Assembly (NCBI GenBank): GCA_022819825.1
Contig: JAJEGM010000006.1
Coordinates: 1 to 41,371 of the forward strand
DNA length: 41,371 nucleotides
Direction: 5' to 3'
From: Acidimicrobiia bacterium
GTDB lineage: Bacteria > Actinomycetota > Acidimicrobiia > Acidimicrobiales > Bin134
The position numbers were made by a program, and so were the translations under genes. Below are positions 31,025-39,038 of this stretch, in pieces. The notes below the pieces were generated by a model that saw only the letters and a list, made by a program, of their open reading frames with translations, did not search any database and was not told the DNA's origin. Position 1 is the first letter of the stretch. Every line of letters begins with the position of its first letter.

Positions 31025-31642
31025 ATGGGTGAAGCGGCCGAACGGCCCAGGAATCTGCCGGTACAAGAGCGGGCTGTGCTGACCCGCGATCGGATTCTGC
31101 AAGCGGCCACCGAGGTGATCAAACAAGAGGGTGTGTCGTCGCTGACGCTTGACAAGGTGGCGGCCCGAGCCGGGGTGAGCAAGGGCGGCTTCCTCTACCA
31201 CTTCGGCTCCAAGGACGCGCTGATCATCGGGTTGCTCAATCAGGTGATGGGAGTGCTCGACACCGAGTTGAATGTGCTGGCCGACGGCATCGATGCCCGC
31301 CAGGGAGCGTTTGCGCTGGCTTACCTCGAATACGTGCAGGAACCGACCAAGGCGGCCACAGACACCGCGGTGTCGATTCTGGCCGCAGCCGCAGTGGACG
31401 ACGATCTGCTGGACAGCACTCGGGCGACGTTCCAGCGCTGGCAGGATCGGCTGCGTCACGACGACGGACTCGACGAAACCGAGGCACTGCTGGCCAGGGT
31501 CGTGGGTGACGGGCTCTGGCTCATCGACCTGTTCGGTTTGGCCCCGCCCACCGCCGATGAGCGCCGCAAAGTGCTCGACCTGGTCTCGAACCTCATCACC
31601 GATCATGGGGCGGCCCGGGATTTGGCTGACTCGGCGGAATAG
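31025..31642 (+). CDS. TetR family transcriptional regulator
   Basis: A 205-residue regulator. The helix-turn-helix lies at about residues 40-66: [20 protein letters not shown] then GSKDALI. The rest is the helical ligand-binding domain (TetR_C-like, rich in alanine and leucine). It is divergent from proV, with a candidate operator between, and converges on the GMC oxidase, whose stop it overlaps by 40 bp. The setting beside a betaine/choline transporter and a choline-dehydrogenase-like gene suggests a BetI-like sensor, but its ligand cannot be read from the sequence. ATG 31025 is the first start that keeps only the expected short arm before the DNA-binding domain. Confidence 0.9.
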   Translation: MGEAAERPRNLPVQERAVLTRDRILQAATEVIKQEGVSSLTLDKVAARAGVSKGGFLYHFGSKDALIIGLLNQVMGVLDTELNVLADGIDARQGAFALAYLEYVQEPTKAATDTAVSILAAAAVDDDLLDSTRATFQRWQDRLRHDDGLDETEALLARVVGDGLWLIDLFGLAPPTADERRKVLDLVSNLITDHGAARDLADSAE

Positions 31643-33255
31643 ACCGGGGCGTCCTGGGGGGTCAGGGGCTCGTTGCCCAAGATGATGTCGGCCGCCTTCT
31701 CGGCGATCATCATCACCGGCGCGTAGATGTTGCCGTTGGTCACGGTGGGCATCACCGAGGCGTCCACCACCATCAGCCCCCTGGTTCCGTGAACCTGCAT
31801 CGTTGAGGGATCCACGACTGACTGATCATCACACCCCATGCGAGCCGTCCCCGCGGGATGCAGCGCGGTCTCGGCGTCGCGGGCCACCCAGTCCATGATC
31901 TGGCCATCGGTGGCGACTTCGGGGCCCGGGGACAGCTCGCCCGCGTTGTAGGCGGCAAACGCCGGTTGGCTCATGATGCTGCGGGTCACTCTGATGGTCT
32001 CCACCCACTCGCGCCGGTCCTGCTCTGTGGAGAGGTAGTTGAACTGAATCGCCGGCTTTACCCGGGGATCGAGTGATTTGATTCGCAGATGGCCCCGGGC
32101 GTCTGAGTACATGGGTCCGACGTGAACTTGGTAGCCGTGTCCGCTGCTCGGCGACGAGCCGTCGTAGCGGATGGCCAAAGGCAGGAAGTGGAGCATGAGA
32201 TTCGGGTAGGACTCGTCGGGATTGGAGCGGACAAAACCGCCGCCCTCGAAGTGGTTGGTGGCCCCTGGCCCTCTTCGGGCCAGCCATTGCAGGCCGATCC
32301 AGGGCCGGCGCCACAGCTTGAGATGGGGCTGCATGGAAACCGGCTCGCTGGAGGCGTATTGGACGTACACCTCCAGGTGGTCTTGGAGGTTCTCTCCCAC
32401 CCCGGGCCGTTCGGCCACCACCGGGATTTCCAAGGACTCCAGCAGGCCAGCCTGCCCTACCCCGGAGAGCTGAAGCAGCTGGGCTGAGCCGAATGCCCCC
32501 GCACACAACAGGATCTGGCCCCCCCGGGCGGTGTGCCTGCGTCCCCGTCGGCGGTACTCAACGCCAACCGCTCGGTTGCCCTCGAACAGCACCCGGCTGA
32601 TGAGAGTGCCGGTCTCCACCTCGAGGTTCTTGCGGTGCATCACCGGGTGCAGGTAGGCCCGCGACGCCGAGAGCCGCCGTCCCCGGTGGACGTTGCGGTC
32701 AAACGCGGCAAAGCCCTCTTGGCGGTACCCGTTGACGTCATCGGTCAGTTCGTACCCGGCCTCCTGCACTGCCTTGAAGAAGGCGGTGAACAGGGGGCTG
32801 TCGGCTGGCCCCCGCTCCAACACCAGCGGCCCTTCCTCACCCCGCCATTGGTCGCCACCGGCCAGGCAAGTTTCCATGCGCTTGAAGTACGGCAGGCAGT
32901 GGCGGTAGTCCCAGTTCTCCATGCCGGGTTCGGCAGCCCACTTGTTGTAGTCAGCGGGGTTTCCCCGCTGGAAGATCATGCCGTTGATCGAGCTGGAGCC
33001 GCCCAGAACTTTGCCCCGGGCGTGGTAGACCCTTCGGCCACCCATGTGGGGCTCAGGCTCGCTCTCGTACTTCCAGTCGTAGAAGCGACTGCCGATGGGA
33101 AAAGCCAGGGCCGCGGGCATGTGAATGAACACATCCCACTTGTAATCCCGCCGCCCCGCTTCCAGCACCAGAACGCTGTTGCCGGCATCCGCACTCAGTC
33201 GGTTGGCCAACGCGCATCCGGCAGAGCCGCCTCCGACGATGATGAAGTCGTACAA
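31603..33255 (-). CDS. GMC family oxidoreductase, choline dehydrogenase-like
   Basis: A 550-residue FAD enzyme. The FAD motif is [15 protein letters not shown] (residues 6-20). GMC signature 1 is [19 protein letters not shown], and the second signature appears as [15 protein letters not shown]. The catalytic pair is H466 ([11 protein letters not shown]) and N509 (NGNIYAP), nearly the same numbering as choline oxidase. It would oxidise choline or another alcohol to the aldehyde and acid. The start is TTG 33255, supported by AGGAG seven bases upstream. It lies downstream of the ProX-type gene beyond a strong hairpin, and its 3' end overlaps the convergent TetR gene by 40 bp. Confidence 0.9.
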   Translation of the reverse strand: MYDFIIVGGGSAGCALANRLSADAGNSVLVLEAGRRDYKWDVFIHMPAALAFPIGSRFYDWKYESEPEPHMGGRRVYHARGKVLGGSSSINGMIFQRGNPADYNKWAAEPGMENWDYRHCLPYFKRMETCLAGGDQWRGEEGPLVLERGPADSPLFTAFFKAVQEAGYELTDDVNGYRQEGFAAFDRNVHRGRRLSASRAYLHPVMHRKNLEVETGTLISRVLFEGNRAVGVEYRRRGRRHTARGGQILLCAGAFGSAQLLQLSGVGQAGLLESLEIPVVAERPGVGENLQDHLEVYVQYASSEPVSMQPHLKLWRRPWIGLQWLARRGPGATNHFEGGGFVRSNPDESYPNLMLHFLPLAIRYDGSSPSSGHGYQVHVGPMYSDARGHLRIKSLDPRVKPAIQFNYLSTEQDRREWVETIRVTRSIMSQPAFAAYNAGELSPGPEVATDGQIMDWVARDAETALHPAGTARMGCDDQSVVDPSTMQVHGTRGLMVVDASVMPTVTNGNIYAPVMMIAEKAADIILGNEPLTPQDAPVYSAESAKSRAAP

Positions 33256-33287
33256 CGACTGCTCCTAAAGAGAAGAAGAGAAGAAAG

Positions 33288-33333
33288 GAGAACTGGCGTC
33301 GGCAGCTCCCGCAAGCCGCCGACACCGGTTCTC
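33288..33333 (-). terminator. Intercistronic hairpin between proX and the GMC oxidase
   Basis: The 16-base arms 33288-33303 and 33318-33333 pair on the minus strand with one mismatch and one G-U around a 14-base loop. A pyrimidine-rich tract (CTTTCTTCTCTTCTTCTC) follows on the transcribed side, then the ribosome site of the oxidase gene. It begins ten bases after the proX stop and probably attenuates transcription or protects the proX message. Confidence 0.7.
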
Positions 33334-33342
33334 AGCTGGAGC

Positions 33343-34323
33343 CTAGGAGGGGAGCCAAGCGCTCCAGACGTCTTCGTTGGCCTCGATCCACTGGGCCGCA
33401 GCGTCTTCCACTGACATTCCATCGTTTTCGATGGCGGCCAGCATCGAAATTTGGTCGGCCGTGGAGTAGTTCATTGACCGCAGGAAGATATCCGCATCAG
33501 GAGCGTTCTCAATCAAGTCGGCGTTGACGATCTTGAACAGGGCGTCCTCTGGGTAGTCGCAATCGATGCCGCCTTCGGCGTCACGGGCATAGCAGTCATC
33601 GCTGTAGGCGGGGAGGGCAACCCTGGTGAGGTCGTAGGAGCCGAATGCGGAGTGCGGTGTCCAGAAGTAGAACAGCACCGGATCTTCACGGCTATAGGCC
33701 GCGTCCACAGAGGCCAGGATGCCCGCCTCGGAGCCGACATAGACGATCTCCAGCGGCAGATTCAGGTTTGCGATGATCTGCTCGTCGTAGATCGTCCAAC
33801 TGGGGTCGCCGCTGAGGAACTGCCCTTTGTCGCCGGTCTCGGCGGTGGCGAACAATCCAGCGAGTGCAGGATCGGCAAAGCCCTCCCAAGTGGCCAGGGC
33901 GGGCTCACGCTCCACCATGTAAGTGGGCATGAACCAGCCGATCTCGCCGACGGGGCCGAGCAGGCCGGCATCGTCCACATTGCCGTCGGCGCTGTCGATG
34001 TAGTCGGCCACGTTGTCGGCGTGGCCCGATGGCCATACTTCTAACGAGGCGTCGATGTCGCCGGTGTTGATGGCGGCCCACTGGGCGTTCTCGTCGATGT
34101 CTACTGTCTCGACGGTGTAACCCAGCTCGCTCTCCAGCAGTTGGGCGGCTACCGCGACATTGGCTGCCGAGCCATTCCAGGGGTTGACGGCAAGCGTGAT
34201 CGTCGTCTGCGAGCCGCGGGAGTCGTCATCGTTGCCGCAGCTGACGGCAACGAGCGCCAATACAGCCAGCAGCAAGGCGATTGCCCTCCAGCCTCGTAGC
34301 GATTTCGTTGTGTCTGTCCGCAT
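33343..34323 (-). CDS. proX: Glycine betaine/choline-type ABC transporter substrate-binding lipoprotein
   Basis: About 326 residues. The N-terminus is a lipoprotein signal: basic RGWR, hydrophobic AIALLLAVLALVAV, then SC with C29 as the lipidation site. The body matches the OpuAC/ProX fold: ITLAVNPWNGSAANVAVAAQ, LESELGYTVETVDIDENAQW, then DIDASLEVWPSGH and the late segment LFYFWTPHSAF. Aromatic residues of this type form the cage for the quaternary ammonium. The start at 34323 (MRTDTTKS) follows a GGGGGG ribosome site; an upstream in-frame codon adds nine residues with no support. It delivers substrate to the ProV/ProW pair. A 24-bp palindrome covers its likely transcription start. Confidence 0.92.
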   Translation of the reverse strand: MRTDTTKSLRGWRAIALLLAVLALVAVSCGNDDDSRGSQTTITLAVNPWNGSAANVAVAAQLLESELGYTVETVDIDENAQWAAINTGDIDASLEVWPSGHADNVADYIDSADGNVDDAGLLGPVGEIGWFMPTYMVEREPALATWEGFADPALAGLFATAETGDKGQFLSGDPSWTIYDEQIIANLNLPLEIVYVGSEAGILASVDAAYSREDPVLFYFWTPHSAFGSYDLTRVALPAYSDDCYARDAEGGIDCDYPEDALFKIVNADLIENAPDADIFLRSMNYSTADQISMLAAIENDGMSVEDAAAQWIEANEDVWSAWLPS

Positions 34324-34349
34324 GGGATCCCCCCTTGAGTCGATTGCCA

Positions 34350-34373
34350 AAAACAGGCCAACTGGACTGTTTT
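34350..34373. promoter_or_regulatory. 24-bp palindromic candidate operator in the proX promoter
   Basis: AAAACAG-g-CCA-ac-TGG-a-CTGTTTT is an inverted repeat with a single mismatched pair and a two-base centre. On the minus strand TATCTT (34376-34381) lies just upstream, so transcription of proX would begin inside this palindrome, a classic place for a repressor. Its sequence differs from the site beside the TetR gene, suggesting another regulator. Confidence 0.6.
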
Positions 34374-34476
34374 GTAAGATAGCACATAGCTCAGCGGTGC
34401 GCTAGAGCCTCTTCGCATTTGGCAGAGCGGGTGCGGGGCGGGCCATGCTGGCCACTCGCAACAACAGGAGAGCGCC

Positions 34477-34851
34477 ATGGCCGATCTGCCGACCGATCCC
34501 AGCGAACTAGTGAGCCAGTTTTGCGCCGCGTGGGCCAACGGCGATGCCGACGAGCTGATGGCCTACTTCACCGATGACGCCGTCTATCACAACGTGCCGA
34601 TGGACCCTCTGGAGGGGGCCGAGGCCATTCGGGCGTTCTTGGAGGGGTTCTTTCCCACCTCGGGCGGCATCGTGTTTGAGACCCACCATCAGGCGGCCAA
34701 TGGCAATGTGGTGTTGAACGAGCGAACCGACTACATCAACACCGGCGACGGCCAATTGGCTTTGCCGGTGTGCGGGGTGTTCGAAGTGCGCGACGGGCGC
34801 ATCGCCCGCTGGTCGGACTACTTCGACATGGCCAAGCTCACCGGCGGCTGA
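34477..34851 (+). CDS. NTF2-fold protein of the limonene-1,2-epoxide hydrolase type
   Basis: A 124-residue cone-shaped NTF2-fold protein. The active-site set of limonene-epoxide hydrolase is present at matching positions: Y37 and N39 (AVYHNVPM), R83 and D85 (NERTDYI) and D114 (RWSDYFD), shifted by 16 to 18 from Y53, N55, R99, D101 and D132 of the Rhodococcus enzyme. It could therefore be a true one-step epoxide hydrolase rather than a generic SnoaL-like protein. AGGAGA precedes the ATG. It stands alone, divergent from proX and convergent with the DegT-fold gene. Confidence 0.82.
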   Translation: MADLPTDPSELVSQFCAAWANGDADELMAYFTDDAVYHNVPMDPLEGAEAIRAFLEGFFPTSGGIVFETHHQAANGNVVLNERTDYINTGDGQLALPVCGVFEVRDGRIARWSDYFDMAKLTGG

Positions 34852-34877
34852 GCCCGGCGCTCAGTCCGGCAACCCCT

Positions 34878-36089
34878 CTAGCCGCCGAACAGCTCAGAAA
34901 GGGTGTCCACCACGTAGCCGATGTCGTCTGACCCCAGGCCGTGGTGGGTGGGGATGCACAAGGCGTGGTCCATCACCACATCCGCGTTGGGGAAACCGTC
35001 GGCCGGGGCCCGGTGCTCGATATCCGAGAAGCCGGGCTGGCGCAGAATGTTGCCGGTCCACACCATGCGGGACTGCACGTTGCGGTCTTCGAGGAAGTTC
35101 TGCACCTCGGTGCGGTCGTGCCCCGACTCGGGACGGAGGATGAAGCCATAGCGCATCCAGGTGGTCTCCAGCTCAGGAGTGGTGCGGGGCAGGATCACCT
35201 TGTCGGTGTGGTTGGCCAGTAAGTCGTTGTAGCGGTCGAAGGCGTGGCGCCGGCGGGCGTTGAACTCCTCGAGCTTGGAGAGCTGCACCAGCCCGTAGGC
35301 CGCGCCCAGCTCCGAGGGCTCGAAGTTGTAGCCCATATCGTCGAAGATGAAGATCTGGTCGTACATGGTGCCGTCGTCCAGCGGACCCCAGCGGGTGTCC
35401 TCGCCCTGGCGGGAGCCGTACAGGTACGACTCCGAGCGCCTGCCCCAGCGCCGCCGGGTGAGGCACTTGTCGTGCATATCGGGATCGTCCATGGCCACCA
35501 TGCCGCCGTTGCCGGCACAGGTGAGCGAATGGGAGATGGCGAAACTGGTAACGCTGATGTCGCTGCGGGCGCCGATCCGGGTGCCCCGCAGGCGGGTGTC
35601 CAGCACGTCGCAGGAGTCCTCGATCACCTTCAGCCCGTGCTCGTCGGCGATGGCCCGGATCACATCCCAGTCGGGGCAGTTGCCCATCAGGTTGGGGGTC
35701 AAGATGGCCTTGGTCCGGGGGCCGATCATCTCGGTGATGCGGTTGACGTCGATCTGGTAGGTGTCGGGCTCCACGTCGACGAATACCGGCACCAGCCCCT
35801 GATGGACGATGGACGACACATCGGTGGAGAAGGTGAGAACCGAGGTGATGATCTCGTCGCCTGGTTCCAAGTCCAGAATGCTCACCGCCAAGAACAGCGC
35901 CGAGGAGCCGGAGTTGACCATCACCCCTCGTTCCTTGCCCAGCAAGGTGGAGATCTCGTCCTCGAATCGGGCCACGTTCTCTCCGATGAACAGGTCTCCG
36001 GAGCGCAGCACCTCGAGCACCGCTTCGATCTCGCGCTCGTCTTGGATGGCCCCTGCGGGCGGCAGGGTGCGGACGGGTTGGTTTGCCAT
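34878..36089 (-). CDS. DegT/DnrJ/EryC1/StrS-fold PLP/PMP enzyme with His in place of the PLP lysine
   Basis: A 403-residue fold-type I protein. N-terminal block SGDLFIGENVARFEDEISTL and VNSGSSALFLAVSIL are typical sugar-aminotransferase motifs; D158 (EDSCDVL) is the pyridine-nitrogen aspartate. Where aminotransferases carry the Schiff-base lysine (SFxxxKx), this protein has H187 in SFAISHSLTCAGNGG. The same swap defines the 3-dehydratases ColD (H188) and RfbH, which use PMP to remove a C3 hydroxyl from a keto-deoxysugar. The iron-sulphur cysteines of RfbH are not evident, so ColD is the closer model. Last of four genes on the minus strand, 11 bp after the nitroreductase, with an AGGAG site. 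Confidence 0.82.
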   Translation of the reverse strand: MANQPVRTLPPAGAIQDEREIEAVLEVLRSGDLFIGENVARFEDEISTLLGKERGVMVNSGSSALFLAVSILDLEPGDEIITSVLTFSTDVSSIVHQGLVPVFVDVEPDTYQIDVNRITEMIGPRTKAILTPNLMGNCPDWDVIRAIADEHGLKVIEDSCDVLDTRLRGTRIGARSDISVTSFAISHSLTCAGNGGMVAMDDPDMHDKCLTRRRWGRRSESYLYGSRQGEDTRWGPLDDGTMYDQIFIFDDMGYNFEPSELGAAYGLVQLSKLEEFNARRRHAFDRYNDLLANHTDKVILPRTTPELETTWMRYGFILRPESGHDRTEVQNFLEDRNVQSRMVWTGNILRQPGFSDIEHRAPADGFPNADVVMDHALCIPTHHGLGSDDIGYVVDTLSELFGG

Positions 36090-36100
36090 GGCGATTGCTC

Positions 36101-36580
36101 CTAAGCCGGGCGCTGTTCGACCAGCCGCACCAGGGGGATCTGGCGGTGGGGGGCCTTGGCCTGATAGTCGGCGTACCAGGCCCGGTCGGCCACCAAGCCG
36201 TCCCAGGTTGCCTGATAGTCGTCACCCTCGCAGATGTCGGCCACCGCCCAGAAGTGCCGGCCTTCCTCGGTGATCAACAGCTCGGGGTTGGCTTCTTTGT
36301 CGGCCAGGTTGAAGTACCACGAGGGGTGGGCCTTGGCCCCGGCGTACGACGCCACCACGATGCGGTGCCCGTCGGGGTCCCGCCAGTAGGGCAGGGCCAC
36401 CTTGTGCTCGTTGCCCGAACGGCGTCCGACGGTGCGGATCAGCACATGGTGCATACCTGCCTGGCTCCACACCATGGGGTCGTCGCTGGACTCCATGGCC
36501 TCCACGTGCATCTTGGTGATGACCGGAATCTCCTCCAATGAGGGTGTCTCCCAGGTCTGCTCGACTCGCTGATCGCTCAC
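36101..36580 (-). CDS. Nitroreductase/quinone reductase of the deazaflavin (F420H2)-dependent family
   Basis: A 159-residue split-barrel protein. The family core is VLIRTVGRRSGNEHKVALPY followed by DGHRIVVASYAGAKAHPSWY and FNLADKEANPELLI. This is the pattern of Mycobacterium Ddn-like F420H2-dependent enzymes (PF04075). They bind deazaflavin F420 and reduce quinones, nitro groups or conjugated double bonds. The start is GTG 36580 with AGGAGA seven bases upstream. It lies 34 bp after the degenerate amidohydrolase and 11 bp before the DegT-fold gene, so all four are probably one transcript. Confidence 0.88.
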   Translation of the reverse strand: MSDQRVEQTWETPSLEEIPVITKMHVEAMESSDDPMVWSQAGMHHVLIRTVGRRSGNEHKVALPYWRDPDGHRIVVASYAGAKAHPSWYFNLADKEANPELLITEEGRHFWAVADICEGDDYQATWDGLVADRAWYADYQAKAPHRQIPLVRLVEQRPA

Positions 36581-36614
36581 GGGCTGTCTCCTATTTCTTG
36601 GTTCGGTGGGGCGG

Positions 36615-37481
36615 TCAATCCAGCTTCAGCACTCGCCGGGCGTTTTCTCTTAGGAAGCCGGGCCATACCTTGTCCCGGAACGGGACGTCTTTCATGTCGG
36701 TCATGATTCGCTCCAGCGACAATCCCATTGGGAAGTAGCCGGCGTAGATCACCTTCTCGGCGCCCCGGGTGTTGGCGTAGCGGATGATGGCCTCGGGGTA
36801 GTGCTTGGGGGCGAACGCCGAGGTGGAATAGTGCAGGCCGGGCCACTTCAACATGAGCTTCACCGCCAGGTCCTCCCACGGTTCGCAGCCGTGGCGGGTC
36901 ACGAAGGTGAGCTCGGGGAAGTCGTACATCACCCGGTCGATGCGCTCCACGTGCTGGGGCGAGAACGGGAAGCGGGGCCCGGGAACGCCGGCGCACACGA
37001 ACATGGGCAGGTCGAGCTCCACGCATTTGGCGTAGATCGGATAGAACTTGGCGTCGTCGATCGGGACTTGGGGGAAGCAGCCCGCGGGGAACGCGCCCAC
37101 TGCCTTCACGCCCCACTCCTGGTGAAGCTGGTTCATGCGGCGCACCTCGCCCATCACGTCGTTGGGGTCGACGTTCATGGAGGGGATGAACCGCTCGGGG
37201 TAGTCCTTCAACGCCCGCTGGCCGGTCTCGTCCTCGCAGGAGATGAGGGCCAACTCGATGTTGAAACGGTCCATCTCCTTGAGCGTCACCTGAACCGGGT
37301 CGTCCTCGGTGCCGTACAGCTCCTTGGGCACCCCCTTGAACATGTACTCCACCGGGAAATCGAACTCCTCCGACGTCTGGTCGTCTTTGGTCTGGGCCCG
37401 TATGAAGTCGTAGGTGGAGAAGTCGGGCTTGGGAAACCCGATCATGGTGTCGATGATCGGGATGTCGGTGGGCATGGCCAT
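36615..37481 (-). CDS. Amidohydrolase-2 family protein with degenerate metal site
   Basis: A 288-residue TIM-barrel protein aligned with the Amidohydro_2 pattern (for example ERFIPSMNVDPND, GVKAVGAF and FYPIYAKCVELDLPMFVCAG). The residues that bind metal are mostly gone. The N-terminal DxHxH is IIDTMIGF (from residue 9), the strand-5 histidine region reads FVCAGVPGPR, and the FGSDYP aspartate is glycine 248 in IYAGYFPMG. H197 (TRHGCEPW) remains. It is therefore either a metal-free enzyme or a partner subunit. A GAGGAGGG ribosome site precedes the ATG. It follows the complete amidohydrolase gene by 43 bp. Confidence 0.82.
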   Translation of the reverse strand: MAMPTDIPIIDTMIGFPKPDFSTYDFIRAQTKDDQTSEEFDFPVEYMFKGVPKELYGTEDDPVQVTLKEMDRFNIELALISCEDETGQRALKDYPERFIPSMNVDPNDVMGEVRRMNQLHQEWGVKAVGAFPAGCFPQVPIDDAKFYPIYAKCVELDLPMFVCAGVPGPRFPFSPQHVERIDRVMYDFPELTFVTRHGCEPWEDLAVKLMLKWPGLHYSTSAFAPKHYPEAIIRYANTRGAEKVIYAGYFPMGLSLERIMTDMKDVPFRDKVWPGFLRENARRVLKLD

Positions 37482-37524
37482 GTTGTGTTCCCTCCTCAGG
37501 GAGTTCGGTCGGCTCTGACGGCGC

Positions 37525-38727
37525 TCAGGCGGCCAACGCCGACCGGGGCGTGATCACGTCCCAGGCGTTGTCCCGCATCATGGCCTTGGCCTCGGCGTCG
37601 GTGAAGTTGGGGATGTCGTAGATGAAGTCGGTGGGCACTTCCAGCCCTTCGGCGTGGGGGTAGTCGGAGCCGAACAGCATGTGGTCGGCGCCTATGGTTT
37701 CCTTGATCAGGTCGATGTCGTCCTCGTAGTAGGGCGACACCCAGACATGGTCGATGAACTGGTCCACCGGGTCGGTGCGGAACTCCTGGGGCATCTTGCC
37801 GTAGGCGATTTTCAGTTCCTCCACCAGGCGGGGGGCGAACATTCCGCCGTTCTCGATGCAGGCGATCCGCAGGTTGGGATGGCGGTCGTACAGGCCGTGG
37901 CACACCAGGGCGGCCATGGTGTCGAAGATCTGGCGGTCGTGGCCGGTGATCTGCTTGAACGTGGAGGTGCGGAACGACTGGAAATCCTCGGTCGGCTCCC
38001 ACATCTCGTTGTATTCGTGCAGGCCGCCGTCGCCGCCGTGCATGCCCACGGTGATGCCGGCCTCGGCGATGCGGGCCCACACCGGGTCGTACTCGGGCAT
38101 GGCTGGCGAGCGGCTTCCACCGTCGAGGGCAGGAACCGGCCCGGGCACCATCACCACCATGCGGGCGTCGTTGTCCAAGGCCCACTCCACCTCGGAGACG
38201 GCCCAATCCACGTCGATCATGGAGATCACCGGAGCCGCGAAGATGCGCTCCTGGTAGGCGAAGCCCCAGTCTTCGGCCAGCCACCGGTTGAATGCGGTGA
38301 AGGCGGCGACCACGGCGGGAGGATCGTGGCGCAGCGACTGCTCCATGCCCACGCCCAGGGTGGGAAAGAACAGAGCGGCTTCGATGTTCTGGGTGTCCAT
38401 CAACTCCAGGCGCTTGTCCCGGTCGCGGTACTCGGGGTGCTCGGAGATGGGATCGAGCTCGCCGAACATGGTCTTCACGTCCACGCCCTCTTTGTTTCGG
38501 CCCCGGAAGAAGTCCTGGAGCGCCCCCGGCTTGGAAACCGGGTCGAACGTGGGATTGGGGATGAACCGGTTGATCTTTCCCGCCACCAATAAACGCTGCT
38601 TGCCGTCGATATCGGCCCACTGCATGCAGCGCTTCTTCATTGCCGGGTCGATGTGGCGGGTGAAGGCGTCGGTGGCCTCGTAGTAGTGGTTGTCGGCGTC
38701 GAACACCTTGAACGTCAGGTCTGCCAT
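37525..38727 (-). CDS. Amidohydrolase-2 family metal-dependent hydrolase
   Basis: A 400-residue TIM-barrel enzyme. The start DADNHYYEATD (D10 to D20) is the variant DxDxH motif of actinobacterial amidohydrolases/decarboxylases. GITVGMHGGDGG supplies the strand-5 histidine and LFGSDYPHAEG carries the catalytic D355. The family includes decarboxylases such as ACMS decarboxylase and several hydrolases; the substrate is unknown. The start at ATG 38727 (MADLTFKV) follows an AGAGGTG ribosome site; a longer frame upstream has no support. It is the first gene of the four-gene minus-strand operon. Confidence 0.88.
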   Translation of the reverse strand: MADLTFKVFDADNHYYEATDAFTRHIDPAMKKRCMQWADIDGKQRLLVAGKINRFIPNPTFDPVSKPGALQDFFRGRNKEGVDVKTMFGELDPISEHPEYRDRDKRLELMDTQNIEAALFFPTLGVGMEQSLRHDPPAVVAAFTAFNRWLAEDWGFAYQERIFAAPVISMIDVDWAVSEVEWALDNDARMVVMVPGPVPALDGGSRSPAMPEYDPVWARIAEAGITVGMHGGDGGLHEYNEMWEPTEDFQSFRTSTFKQITGHDRQIFDTMAALVCHGLYDRHPNLRIACIENGGMFAPRLVEELKIAYGKMPQEFRTDPVDQFIDHVWVSPYYEDDIDLIKETIGADHMLFGSDYPHAEGLEVPTDFIYDIPNFTDAEAKAMMRDNAWDVITPRSALAA

Positions 38728-39009
38728 GATGCACCTCTGGGAGTGGCGGGGCGGGCGTTGCCCACGATTTTCGCCGCGGCAGCCCAGGCCCACAAATCCC
38801 GGCGCGCCTAATCAGGTCATTCAGGTTTCCAGGCGGTGCAATCCCCATATCTGTTGGTTGCCTCGCTCGGCGTGTGAACCTACCCGGACATTGCGCAAGC
38901 TCAGACAGTCCCCAATGCGGCTTCTTTGGGCTCTGTTCCGCCAAGAGGCAAATCACAACATCCTGACAACAGCCGCGCAAAAATCCGAGTGCAAATGCCT
39001 ATCTGCACA
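38728..39009. other. Intergenic region without a recognised gene
   Basis: About 280 bp between the RCC1-repeat gene end and the amidohydrolase operon start. It should hold the operon promoter on the minus strand, but no convincing -10/-35 pair was found. No coding frame, RNA gene or repeat was recognised. Base composition falls towards the right-hand gene. Confidence 0.6.
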
Positions 39010-39038
39010 CCCTTCATGGTGCAATGCGCCATGAAGGG
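39010..39038. terminator. Perfect 10-bp hairpin at the end of the RCC1-repeat gene
   Basis: CCCTTCATGG (39010-39019) and CCATGAAGGG (39029-39038) are exact complements around a nine-base loop. The stop codon of the RCC1-repeat gene (39014-39016) lies inside one arm. No T-run follows on the minus strand, so it may stabilise the 3' end rather than terminate by itself. Confidence 0.6.

Noticed and set aside
37496..38980. A 494-codon minus-strand frame overlapping the amidohydrolase
   Set aside because: Out of frame with the conserved enzyme and rich in RRG/HRR low-complexity sequence.
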